Of a stretch of 64,000 nucleotides of DNA, positions 46,108 to 56,290 are shown piece by piece; position 1 is the stretch's first letter, and each line of letters begins with the position of its first letter. A program made the translations under genes and the position numbers. The notes beneath the pieces were generated by a model. That model had not been told where the DNA came from. It ran no database searches and was given only the letters and a program-made list of their open reading frames with translations. The stretch is from positions 442,891,816-442,955,815 of the forward strand of contig NC_066581.1 of the NCBI RefSeq assembly GCF_024323335.1, given 5' to 3'. The DNA comes from Lathyrus oleraceus. Taxonomy: Eukaryota > Streptophyta > Magnoliopsida > Fabales > Fabaceae.

Positions 46108-46956
46108 ACCTTGGTCGGTCACCAATTATATACCCAGCAACAGGTATCCCTGGTGCTCCTTCCTTTCTGCTCCCTATTATGACCTTGGTCCCCTGTGGAA
46201 TCAGATTTTCCTGAGTCGAAATATACCTTTTTCAGGTTTTCCTCAGGTGTTTTTGGATGATTGATATCTCTCACCCGTATACCGGTCTTAGATATTCATT
46301 CTTCCCGAGCTTGTTATTCTCTCACCCAGTAACCGGTGTTCAGATCACATGTCTCTTTGAGCTTGTTACCCAGTAACCGGTAACATCCTACCCTTTTTGC
46401 TTCCCCAGGAGAGTCTTTTCTAGACAATCCCCGGTGAGGTCCTTCGTGGATAGTTGTTGCTATGTTGGCGTTTTCCTCAATATGTGCATCTTCCCCGACA
46501 GGGATGTGTTGTTCAATTTTTTTCCCCAACCCGAGTCCGGATTTTTACCCGAAGTTTTCCTCCGCTTGAGTTTTTCCATTGGATTTATTCCCATTGGAAT
46601 TCTTTTCCTAGTTTCAAGTCGTGACTTGCTCACGCATTTTTTTCTTTATTCCCCGGTAAAGTCTCCAGTTTTGAGTCGTGACTTGCTCACGCTTTTTCTT
46701 CTTTTTATCCCCTTGAGAGTCCCCGTTAGAGTCTCTATTCCTGGTGAGTGTATTACTACGATGGATTGTCAGTTCTCCGGATGTCTTTTCTTCTTTGTGG
46801 ATGCATATCCCCACAAAGTTGTTTATTTTACATGCATACATCTGCATCATGAGGTCTCTTAGGGACCTAAATTTGTCTCTTTGTTATTATTTAAGCACAT
46901 TCTATCTCGTCGAGACGAAGATTTTAACCTTCACTTCTCCGGCTAGAATGACCTTA

Positions 46957-46964
46957 AATAGGGG
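46957..46964 (+). promoter_or_regulatory. Polypurine tract, element A
   Basis: aaatagggg-type run four bases before the 3' LTR; the same word precedes the 3' LTR of element 1. Confidence 0.75.
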
Positions 46965-48104
46965 CATCTGTAAGACCCCAATTTTTGACCCTAAGATCCC
47001 TCATGGCATCATAACATTGCATTGCATAAGCCTCAAGGATCATTGAGCATTTTAACTTCCTTCCCCTGTGGTTGGGATCTCTTTGTGAGTGATTCTTGAT
47101 AACCAAGCATGTCTGCATTGTATATCATTGCTTTTCTCATTTGTTTGCTAACTAAAATGCACAAAAATATGTCATTAACCTGTGTTAATTGCAGCTTAAG
47201 CAGTCAACAGGTCAAGCATATCAAGTGGATCCTATGTGCACAAGATGAGGCATTTCCTTGAGATGAGGACCATTTGATCATTCTAAAGAGCTTATATGAG
47301 CTAGGGTTTCATTTTGAAGCAAATTTACCAGGTGGTAGAGGCCCAAGTTCATCAAGGCATATTCAGGTCATCTGAGGACCATACAAGTCAACTGTGCAGT
47401 CAATTGAGGGCTATGAGTTGAGGAATGGAATTTCTTCATCCTAATCATGTTCATACAAGGCCTATTCATCATGTAAAACATCTATCTTGAAGATTTTGAA
47501 GTCAAAGCAAAAGTTTCCAAAAATGGAAAGTGACCTGTAATTTCAAGTTTCCAAAAATGGCAAGTTTTTGATTCACATTCAACTTGACTTTCCAACATCA
47601 AAGAAGCTTCAAATGGATTTTTTGTGAACATGAAAGTTGAAGATATTTCTCTCCTCTTTTCAAAAAGTCCTATATCATGATCATCTGATGAATGGTTGAG
47701 AAGTTATGCCCAAATGATCACAAAGTATACATGGAAGTTCAACATGGCATAACTTTTGATTCAAAACTCCAATTTGGTCCACTCTTTTGGCAAAATTCTC
47801 CTTGTGACCAAGAGATTTCAAATAAATAATTGCCTTGCATGAAAAAAGCTCACATGATCAAGTGTCCATACAAGTGCATTTTGGAGGGAAATTTGATAAT
47901 TGAATTTGGTGGATCACATGAGCAAAATTCCAATCCAATGTTGTTTATTGACTGATTTCAAATGATTTTGAACCTTGCATGGGCACTGTTCACGTCCACA
48001 TTAGCCATGCATGGTCATATTTGCATTTTTGGCATCACACCTCATTTTTCCTTAATCACAATTAACCAATGCCTAATCTCAATTTCAGCATGATTAAGGG
48101 ACCA

Positions 48105-48112
48105 TATATAAG
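48105..48112 (+). promoter_or_regulatory. TATA box of element A 3' LTR
   Basis: TATATAAG, same flanks as at 32035 in the 5' LTR. A transcript starting here would read right through U5 into the minus-strand ORF1 of element B as antisense. Confidence 0.5.
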
Positions 48113-49382
48113 CCAAATCTTAATCACAATTGAAAAGCGGATAACAGAATTTGGATCAAAAATTTCATTTCCTTCCCAATTTTCTCTCTCATCGAATCTC
48201 AAAATTCTTCACACAAACGCCAAGTTTCTTTGTAGATTCATGATCTTGGGTAGTTTGGAGCAAGAATCAACCATTACTTTGGCCAATTCAGTTCAGAATC
48301 GTGCAGATCCAAAGCTTGAACATGAAGATGGAGTTCTGAAATTGAGCTTGATTTGAGGATTTTCAATTGCTTCTTTGTGCATAAAGCTTCACTAGAGGAT
48401 TGAGGAAGAAGATCTGGAGCTGGAGGAAGCTTGAACACACGAAATCAACACACTACATCTCAAGTAAGCTGAAATTCGATCTTCACTATTTGCTGTTTCT
48501 TGTACATAAACCTATAGATCTTTTGACGCTGATGATTCTGATAGCTTTAGATTTGGATTTGGTTAAGTATTGCTCAAGATATGTTGATTTAAAGTTTGGT
48601 TGTTCAAAATTTTTTCGCTCGATCCTTTTGATTCATGAAGTTTTAGGCTAAATCATTATGATATTCATGCTCCTGGTTGAAAGAGCTTCCGATCCATGTA
48701 TAGTTTGCAAGTTTCTGGAAAATTTTGTGATCTCCACCGGAATTCCAATCGGAGAAGACGACCGGAAACACTGTTTCGGCCATCTAGTTCAGCTCCTTAG
48801 GGTTTGGCTTGAGCGCGCTTTGAACCTTCATTACCTGTGTTCGATTCCTTCGCCATGCGTTTTTAAATTTCTATTTGATTCCTCATTTGGATTGAAATGC
48901 TGCGTTTCATGTTAAGCGCTTCTTGGACCTTCAGTACGCGAGTTCGATACCTGGCTCGTTTTGTTTCTGAATTTTAATTGAATTTTCTCTTCATCCTGGA
49001 GCGCAGGGGTTCGAACCTGGTCTTATGCACATTCCAATTTAATTCAAACTTTGTTTTTCCATATTATTTTCATATTATTTCATTTTGTTCATTCAACTTC
49101 AAAAAATCACTAAAAATAGTAGATTAATCCAAATTGATCCTAATTTTTTTTCACATTCTTGTTTGGATGTCTAGTCTTTTGTAGCGTTTATTTCATGATT
49201 TGTTTGTTTCTGGATTTTAAATTGTGATTGTTTGATTGAACATGATGCCATATTGATATGTTGGATTCATTTGTTTGTGAAATGATCATGGTTTATAGAG
49301 TGTGATGCTTGGTTCCTTGTTTGCTTACTTGTGAACCTTTCATGTGTTTGTTTATCATGCATTCTACTTGCTTGCTTGATTG

Positions 49383-49641
49383 AGGAGTTAGATATAAGTC
49401 CATCTATTGGCATTCTGTTTCCTGTTTGTTTTGAGGAGTTAGATGTAAGTCCATCTGTTGGCATTTTGTTTCCTGTCTGTTCTTGTGGAGTTAGATGTAA
49501 GTCCATCTATATGCATTCTGTTTCCAGTTTTGTTTTGAGGAGTTGGATGTAAGTCCATTGATTGGTATTCTGTTTCCAGTTTTGTTGTTAGGAGTTGGAT
49601 GTAAGTCCATTGATTGGCATTCTGTTTCCTCTTTCTGTGGT
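49383..49641 (+). repeat. 52-bp tandem repeat in A 3' LTR
   Basis: Five copies equivalent to 34621-34879, same copy number and same order of variants, so the array predates insertion. Confidence 0.88.
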
Positions 49642-50505
49642 TCTCTTATGAGACTTGTTTATATGCTTTTACCTTGTGTTACCTTATTCCAAAGGAACTT
49701 ACTTGGATCATCTCTATGATCTCGAGAAAGGAACTCCTATCGTTGGTTTTAACCCTCACCTCTTGCATGCTTAACCTTGATCTTTTTCATCCTTAACCCT
49801 AAACCAAAAACTTTTGTGCAAACATTTTGACTTGTTTTCAACATTAGAAACCTAGGCCTTATGCCTTTGATTTTCAAACTTCTTTTCATAACACTCATTG
49901 TGAATTGAATCTCTAAGTCAACTTTGACCATTTTTGTACATACTTCTAATTGATTAATGCAACTCACTCAAATGTGTTTCTTTGTGGCTCCATGTCCACT
50001 TCTTAATCAAATTTTTCAGGTTGAGTGTTCTCCCTTTGATAACAAAAGACCTTAGGGCTTTTGGACCAATCAATCCACTCACTTGTTTTGAAATTTGTTA
50101 CCCGAACTACGGGGTTTTGATCCTTATCTTTCATGAGAGGGTACGTAGGCAATGGGTTCATCCATCCAAACACAAAAATGTAAATAAACTTGTATATTCT
50201 TCTCTCATCTCTTCAATCATGTTTGCACAAAATAATTTCATAAACCATAACCTTTGCAACAAGATGTGAAAAGGGCTCCCTAGGAGTACCTATGATGTTG
50301 TGGGTGCCTAACACCTTCCCATGACATAACCAACCCCCTTACCCAGATCTCTGTCTTTTATTAGTTTTGTTTGTAAAACTTTCTAGGATTTTGTTCGCTT
50401 TCTAACCATTCCTTTGGATAAATAGAAGTGCGGTGGCGACTCAACTTTGTATGATTTACCTTGGATCTAGTTAATATTTCCAATGGTAACGAATACACCG
50501 CTACA

Positions 50506-50510
50506 AATAC
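50506..50510. repeat. Target-site duplication of element A, right copy
   Basis: AATAC immediately after the 3' LTR, matching 30894-30898. Confidence 0.92.
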
Positions 50511-50905
50511 CAAACAAGATGAGAACAGTGCGGAGGTACCTGTTATGCAAGACATGCTAATGAATATGCAAATGCAATGACATGTTTATCAATTTCAAAG
50601 GGTACTCTACCCCTTGATTCCAGTCTCACATTAGATAAACAGTGTAAGAAAACCCCGACTAGAATCAAGAAGAAGATATAAACCCCTAGGAATAGATAAA
50701 CATGATGCACGCAATGCTTATGATTTAATTTTTATATTAGAGGAACTTTAGAGTCTTATTTGCAAATTTTGGAAATATTAAACGTTTATCACATACGAAA
50801 ATATCACGTCAATTAATATTTGGAAATGTTTTTACGCTAAAGAAGTACAGTCTTGGTAACCAAATACAATACAAGAGAGAAGGAAAATATACATCCTATG
50901 GATCC
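50511..50905 (-). other. ORF1-gag spacer of element B with acceptor-like site
   Basis: Non-coding spacer after ORF1 on the minus strand; it continues at 30893 on the far side of element A. A splice-acceptor-like tgcataacag ends at 50540 (minus). The first half aligns with the spacer of element A. Confidence 0.55.
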
Positions 50906-52357
50906 CTAGAAGCAATCGTCCAAAGCCCTCGAGACCGGAAGATAAGTTGCACGAAGCCTATTCACCTGTCTCTCATAGGCTGCCTCCATATCTACCTTCT
51001 CTTTTGTGAGTCGATCATACTTCCTCTTCCAAAACTTGGAAGACTGAGGAAGTAGAGAAGTCAATGCATCATCAGGATGATCAATAACCTGGTGCTCAAG
51101 GAACTCTATCAAAGCATCCTTCTCTCTGATCTTCTGACGCAACTCCTGTCGTTCACGGATCCAAGCACGCGAACAGTCTTCGTCTCTCAACTCCTTTACT
51201 CCTTGGCTAGGGACGGTTGAAGTCCCAGCCACAACCAAAGGTGTGGGTCTTGGATACTCATAAGGCATGAGGTACTCGGAAGCTCTCCTCCTAACCCAAG
51301 AGGTATAGGGTTCCAAAGCGATACAGTTCTTCGGACCTAGCTCCTTCCTTCCTTTCTTATGGATTTGGCGCCAAGCGCAGACCATCCTGCCCTTCAATCC
51401 TTAGGAATCTTTACCCTCCTGAAAGAACACACCCTCTAACAGAATGTTATTGGGTTTATCCTTTAGGGGGAACCCAAGCTGACGACGTGCCAAAATAGGG
51501 TTATAGTTAATTCCACCGCATCTACCAAGAAGAGGTACATTGGAGAATTCACCGCAAGAGTCGATAATTTGCACACCATCATATACACGGTTGTACCAAA
51601 AGATATCATCATTAGTGAAAGACATAAGTTTCGTGGACCACCGTAGACATCCTTTGTTCTCCTTGAAGGCGAGCGTCTGAGGCAAGTGCGAAATAAACCA
51701 CTTGTACAACAGAGGCAAACAACACACAATGGTACCACTGCCCTTTGCATTCCTCATATGCAAAGAGAAATAAGTGTCACCCAACAGAGTTGGAACGGGA
51801 TTAAGAGTAGAGAAAATCCTAATGGCGTTCACATCCACAAACTTGTGGATGTTGGGGAATAACACTAGCCCATAGATGAGAAGTACAAATATGGCCTCAA
51901 AGGCTTCCTCACTCATGGCCTTCCCAAACATAGTAGCTTGATCAATGAGGAAATCAGACGAGAGACCTTGAATTCCACCTTTGGTAGTCATATGAGCACC
52001 AATAATAGATTCATCTATACGCAACAGATGAGGAATCTCTTGAGAAGAAGGAACTCTCTCCAAGCCACTGAACGACAACTGGTCTAGGATAGGTATGCCC
52101 ACAAGATAGGCATACTCCTCAAGCGTGGGCAAAAGCTGGAAATCTAGAAAAGTGAAGCAACGGTACAAGGGATCATAGAACTGCACCAACACACTCATTA
52201 GACCTTCATCCACTTGAGTAGCCAGAATAGACAGAAGCTTCCCATGACGAGCCTTGAATTCCAAGGGATCTAATACATAGGATGTCAAACTCCTTAACTC
52301 TTTCAAGTCGGGTTGTCTGAAACTGTACTTCTTCGTATTCCTTCTTTTCTTATCCAT
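50906..52357 (-). pseudogene. Element B ORF1, nearly intact, one internal stop
   Basis: The best ORF1 in the window: start at MDKKRRNTKKYSFRQPDL (52357), one frame to TAA at 51401-51403, then the same frame to the final stop at 50906. Before the TAA: TSYVLDPLEFKARHGKLL, LVQFYDPLYRCFTFLDFQ, LPTLEEYAYLVGIPILDQL, MTTKGGIQGLSSDFL, FVLLIYGLVLFPN, NPVPTLLGDTYFSLH, LPLLYKWFISHLPQTL, LLGRCGGINYNPILARRQLG. After it: GRMVCAWRQIHKKGRKELG and a charged, coiled-coil-like tail (RERQELRQKIREKDALIEFL). The stop sits at the same codon as in A. Function unknown. Confidence 0.9.
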
Positions 52358-52513
52358 GTCTGAAAATGTGCAAATAGACCTCTTAAGTTCCTTGAAAGTT
52401 TTCTCATTGTTGATGATATGGATGTGTATGAATGCATGAATGCATGGATGCAACAATCACACTCAAGGATCAAGCAAATCACACCACACAAAGGTCATGG
52501 GATGGATCAAGTC

Positions 52514-52592
52514 ATCCTTAATATCAATCATCCATTTTGGTGGATTATGGTTTACACCTTATCAACACCCAAGTTCCATTGATATTAAGGAT
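52514..52592 (-). repeat. Leader hairpin, element B
   Basis: Arms at 52514-52528 and 52578-52592 are perfect reverse complements over 15 bases (ATCCTTAATATCAAT and its partner), the same sequence as in the leader of A. Confidence 0.8.
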
Positions 52593-52906
52593 ACACAAGA
52601 ACGGATCAACCACGAATCAAGGGTTTGTTGCGAGTCGCGAGCATGGAGTATTGGTTAAGAACCACCCAAAGGGAGTGTACTATGGTCAACAAGACTATGC
52701 CATTCTCCTATCCTAAGTGCACTCGAGTTCGGGTATAGAACTCATCTCACGAAGATCACCAAGCATACAAGGAATTAATATTCAAACAATTCAATCATTA
52801 CATACAATATAGTAATCCCAAATTGCACAAAAATATGTCACAAAGCAATATACCATACAATACAACAAATATGAAAAGTAGGCAAAACCCACTAGGCAAA
52901 TGATAG

Positions 52907-52924
52907 TCCCCAGCAGAGTCGCCA
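52907..52924 (-). promoter_or_regulatory. Primer-binding site, element B
   Basis: On the minus strand tggcgactctgctgggga, six bases from the LTR end at 52931. Same spacing as in A. Consistent with the tRNA-Arg priming described for Ogre. Confidence 0.82.
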
Positions 52925-52930
52925 CTTTTC

Positions 52931-53512
52931 TGTAGCGGGGTATTCGTTACCATTAGAGATATTGACTAAATCCAAGGTAAACCATACAAGTCGAGTTGCC
53001 ACCGCACTTCTATTTATCTAAAGGAATGGTTAGAAAGCGAACAAAAACCTAAAACTTTTATCGAGTCAAAAACTAGTAAAAATGTCAGAGATCTGGGTAA
53101 GGGGGTTGGTTATGTAATGGGAAGGTTTTAAGCACCCCAAAACATCCTAGGTACTCCTAGGGAGCCCTTTTCATAAGTGTTGTTCTAGTCTAAAGGGTGT
53201 AGGTATATCTAAAGTACTATTTACTAAAAGGAAGGTTAAAAGAAAATGACTCGCAAGGATGTTGCATCCACTGCCTACGTATCTCATCTGAGTATGAGAA
53301 TCAGAGTCTTCATAGCTCGGCTACCTATGGGTTAAAGAGAAGTGTGCTCGGTAAGACATCACGTCTTATGCCTACGTATCTCATCTAGAATGAGAATCAA
53401 AGCAAAACGTAGTTCGGCTCACTACGGGAACAAGGGTCTCGATTGCAACTAGGGCAAGAGAAAGGGAAGGTCTTGATCACAACGAGGGCGAGAGAAAAGA
53501 ATCGCAACCAGG
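52931..53512 (-). repeat. 5' LTR of element B, first part (U5 side)
   Basis: Aligns with 18946-19530 of the 3' LTR up to ...gaatcgcaacca, where element C begins. About 170 bases of LTR equivalent to 19540-19712 are missing between this part and the next. Confidence 0.88.
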
Positions 53513-53785
53513 TGTAGCACCTCAAATTTGCACTTCCCATTTGTACATTCATTTCATTTTTAGGTCATTAACATTGCATAGTACATTGCATTTCATCAGT
53601 CAAAACTGGTTAGGAGGAGCTTACATGACCCAAGGTTCATTTTGATGCAATTTGGCCAAGTGCTAGAGGCTCAAAGTCCACAGTGCAGTTTCAGGCCATC
53701 TGGGCCCATAAAAGTCAACAGGTCAAGCATAACGCACGGTGGCGGCTCTGTGTCTTTTCCCGTCGGTTTTTCGCGTAATGCTCCA
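53513..53785 (+). repeat. Element C LTR, internally deleted
   Basis: The LTR start (tgtagcacctcaaatttgc) runs ~220 bases, then jumps to a U5 end (cgcacggtggcgg ... aatgctcca). Only ~270 bases remain of what should be several kilobases. Confidence 0.65.
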
Positions 53786-53788
53786 CCA

Positions 53789-53806
53789 GGGCGACTCTGC
53801 TGGGGA
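53789..53806 (+). promoter_or_regulatory. Primer-binding site, element C
   Basis: gggcgactctgctgggga, differing from the site of element B only at the first base. Confidence 0.75.
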
Positions 53807-54926
53807 GAATGTGAAGCCGACCTCTTGCTGGTCCATCTTCCCTAAGCGAGTCAATCCTAACACTCTTTAGGATAGTTGTGGTTGCTTTTACTGCTTATTT
53901 ATTGCATTCATTTTTATTATGCTGTGATTGTATATACTTGCATAGATACTTGCATAGATACTTGCATGCATCATACTGTCATCATATTGGATTCTGTACA
54001 GGTTGGTTTCTCTGATTTGGGGTGGGTGTTATGAGTGAGGCCCAATACCCAGGCCTGAGTATACACCTAGGATTAGCGTGGTCTCATGTTTCTTCACATG
54101 TTGTACGACATGATGAGGAGACGTGTCACCACAGCCGGACGAGGTTCATTTGAGAGAGTCCTTCCGTTTGGAGATATTCCACTCAGGTTGGGTTATCTCA
54201 TCTGAGCTATTGACTTCGGTGACCGTTCTTTCCCGGATCTTTGGTTTAGATAATCTTAAGAGAGCTGCAACGGCACACCCGAAAGGGCAAACCCGTTGAG
54301 TATCTTTGCCCGATTGTCGAGACCATTATCCGCATTAGGATGACCTTGTTAGAATTCACCTATGAGGGGAGGGTTTGGTCCTTACAGATGCCAGTTCCGT
54401 CAGTGATTCTGTGATGGTGACCTTGGTTAAGGCGGATTTATGGATCTTTATTTTTTGAGACGCTGGAGGTTTGACCCTGGTATTGATCAGAGGGTTCCGT
54501 TTATTTCGGATCCCTGGGCTGAATTTGAGGATACTTGCTCAGATGGTGATTTGGTTCTGAAGTTTGGGTAACAGATGACCTTGGGTTCCAGTTGATTTGG
54601 ATCTATGGTTTCCGGTGCCGAGTTCATGCCGAAGTTTTGATCCTGTGCCGTGTGATACTCAACCAACCGGACATGGCTTCATCATTTGCATCATAGCATG
54701 TTTATTTTCAAAAAAAATTATGAAAAAAAAAGAAGTTAACCCGCATATGTATATCCTTTTCAGGATCATTCATGATAAACAGCATACGCATCATGCGCAT
54801 CATATACATATCATCTTGCATTACAGGTGTTCTTGAACGAGACTTCTCACTCTGGTTCCTGTTTTAGGCAGGATTGGTGATCAACGTCCGCACCGCTACG
54901 CTACCAGACTGAATCAACAGAGGAAT
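53807..54926 (+). other. Element C leader
   Basis: 1.1 kb leader with no ORF1: it passes straight from leader to gag. It shares sequence with the leader of element 1. A splice-acceptor-like cttgcattacag ends at 54836, 90 bases before the gag start. A short plus frame at 54597-54836 is not supported. Confidence 0.6.
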
Positions 54927-56290
54927 ATGGATCAAGTTCAAGTTGAGTTAGCAGAGATGAGGGCTAACATGGCCCAATTCATGACCATGATGCAAGGGGT
55001 CGTTCAAGGGCAAGAGGAGCTGCGTGCCTTAGCCCAGAGATAGGAAGCTGTGATTCCACCTGCCAGCCGTGCTTCACCAGTGGGTGTCCCTGTGAGTGAT
55101 AACTCTGCTGCTGCCACCGTCCCTGTCAATGATTATGTTGTGGGTGATGAGTTGAGGGGTATCAGAATCAATGGACAGCCTCTTGCTGCAGAGACTGTTA
55201 ATGTCAGAGCAACCCGTGCTCCAGTGCGCCATCCTGCTCTGCTGGTTGACCGGCAGGAAGATATGTTCACCCTGCTCAGTGATGAAGACGATGTGGGAAG
55301 AATTGAAGAGAGGGATAGAAAAGTTGATGCCCTAGCTGAGAAAGTCGGTGCTATGGAATGTTAGAACTCTTTGGGGTTCGATGTTACGAATATGGGTTTG
55401 GTGGATGGATTGAGGATTCCTTATAAGTTTAAGGCGCCATCTTTTGACAAATATAATGGCACTTCTTGTCCTCGCACCCATGTCCAAGCTTACTATAGAA
55501 AAATCTCCGCATATACTGACGATGAGAAGATGCGGATGTACTTTTTCCAGGATAGCTTGTCTAGAGCTTCCTTGGATTGGTACATGGAGTTGAAGAGGGA
55601 GTCCATTAGAAGTTGGAGGGATTTGGGTGAAGCCTTTTTAAGGCAATATAAGCTCAACATGGATATGGCTCTGAGCCGAACTCAGTTACAGAACTTGTGT
55701 CAGAAGTCTGGTGAAAGCTTCAAGGAGTACGCCCAGAGATGGTGTGAATTAGCTGCAAGGGTGCAACCTCCTATGCTGGAGAGGGAGTTGACCGATATGT
55801 TCATCGGGACTTTGCAAGGTGTGTTTATGGACCATATGGGGAGTTGCCCGTTCGGTAGCTTTTCTGACGTTGTTATCTGTGGAGAGAGGACAGAGAGCCT
55901 TATTAAAGCAGGGAAGATTCAGGACGCTGGTTCCTCGTCTTCCAGTTCAAAGAAGCCATTTTCTGGGGCACCTCGCAGGAGGGAAGGTGAAACTAATGTT
56001 GTGTATCATAGAAGAAATTCAAGCAGAGGGCAATACCGTCAGGTTGCTTCTGTGACCATCCCAGCACCCCAATCTCAACCTCAGTAACAACAACAAAGAG
56101 CTCCATAACAACACCAACAACAACAACAACGCCCGTTTCAACCAAGGCAGAGGACGCCCGAGCGTCATTTTGATCCGCTACCAATGATGTATGCTGAGTT
56201 GCTTCCCGAACTGCTCAGATTGAAATTCGTCGAGCTTTGCACCATGGCTCCGTTGACAAGAATTCCTGCTGGGTATGATGCCAATGTTCG
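54927..56290 (+). pseudogene. Element C gag and start of post-gag
   Basis: Start at MDQVQVELAEMRANMAQFMTMMQG. One frame throughout, broken by TAG at 55041-55043 and 55362-55364 and by two TAA in the Q-rich linker (56085-56087 and about 56106). Capsid: IPYKFKAPSFDKYNGTSCPRTH, YFFQDSLSRASLDWYMEL, WRDLGEAFLRQYKLNMDMAL, SGESFKEYAQRWCELAARVQPPM, MFIGTLQGVFMDHMG. This is the most complete gag in the window: no frameshift and no deletion. It ends at the LPMMYAELLPELL block and GYDANVR. Confidence 0.9.

Larger units (their letters stand above)
42493..46968 (+). other. Element A 3' untranslated region
   Basis: 4.5 kb with no supported gene. It contains the hairpin cluster, three 38-bp repeats (43343-43456), several ctacctactaaccggtag motifs (44391-44690 and again 46324-46385), a 245-bp tandem array (44881-46107), and the purine tract at 46957. 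Long 3' untranslated regions with variable tandem repeats are known for Ogre/Tat elements. Confidence 0.85.
30899..50505 (+). mobile_element. Element A: Ogre-type retrotransposon lacking RT, RNase H and integrase core
   Basis: 19,607 bases bounded by TGTAAGACCCC (30899) and CCGCTACA (50505), with a perfect 5-bp target duplication AATAC on both sides. LTRs of 4845 and 3537 bp, primer site, leader, ORF1, gag, protease, intron, a short pol tail, 3' untranslated region and purine tract are all present. The enzymes for reverse transcription and integration are deleted. If it moved in this form it depended on another copy. Its two LTRs are similar enough (about 1-3% mismatch in stretches compared by eye) to suggest a fairly recent insertion. 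Confidence 0.95.
46969..50505 (+). repeat. 3' LTR of element A (3537 bp, internally deleted)
   Basis: Matches the 5' LTR end to end except for one large gap at about 49296, where gtttatagag joins sequences that lie 1.3 kb apart in the 5' LTR (33227 and 34534). A short tat(a) microhomology is at the junction. TATA box at 48105; 52-bp array at 49383-49641. Ends ccgctaca directly before AATAC. Confidence 0.95.
52358..52930 (-). other. Element B leader
   Basis: Leader between the 5' LTR and ORF1, about 570 bases, shorter than in A. Contains the primer site and one copy of the 15-bp stem hairpin. No gene. Confidence 0.75.
53513..56290 (+). mobile_element. Element C: 5' fragment of an Ogre/Tat element inside B's 5' LTR
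   Basis: Starts TGTAGCACCTC at 53513, a third LTR subfamily, and carries an internally deleted LTR (to about 53785), a primer site, a leader and gag with post-gag. It ends abruptly at 56290 within the block that precedes the zinc-knuckle-like sequence (GYDANVR), where the LTR of B resumes. Pol, 3' untranslated region and 3' LTR are absent, and the second target-site copy was lost with the adjoining LTR segment of B. Confidence 0.85.
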
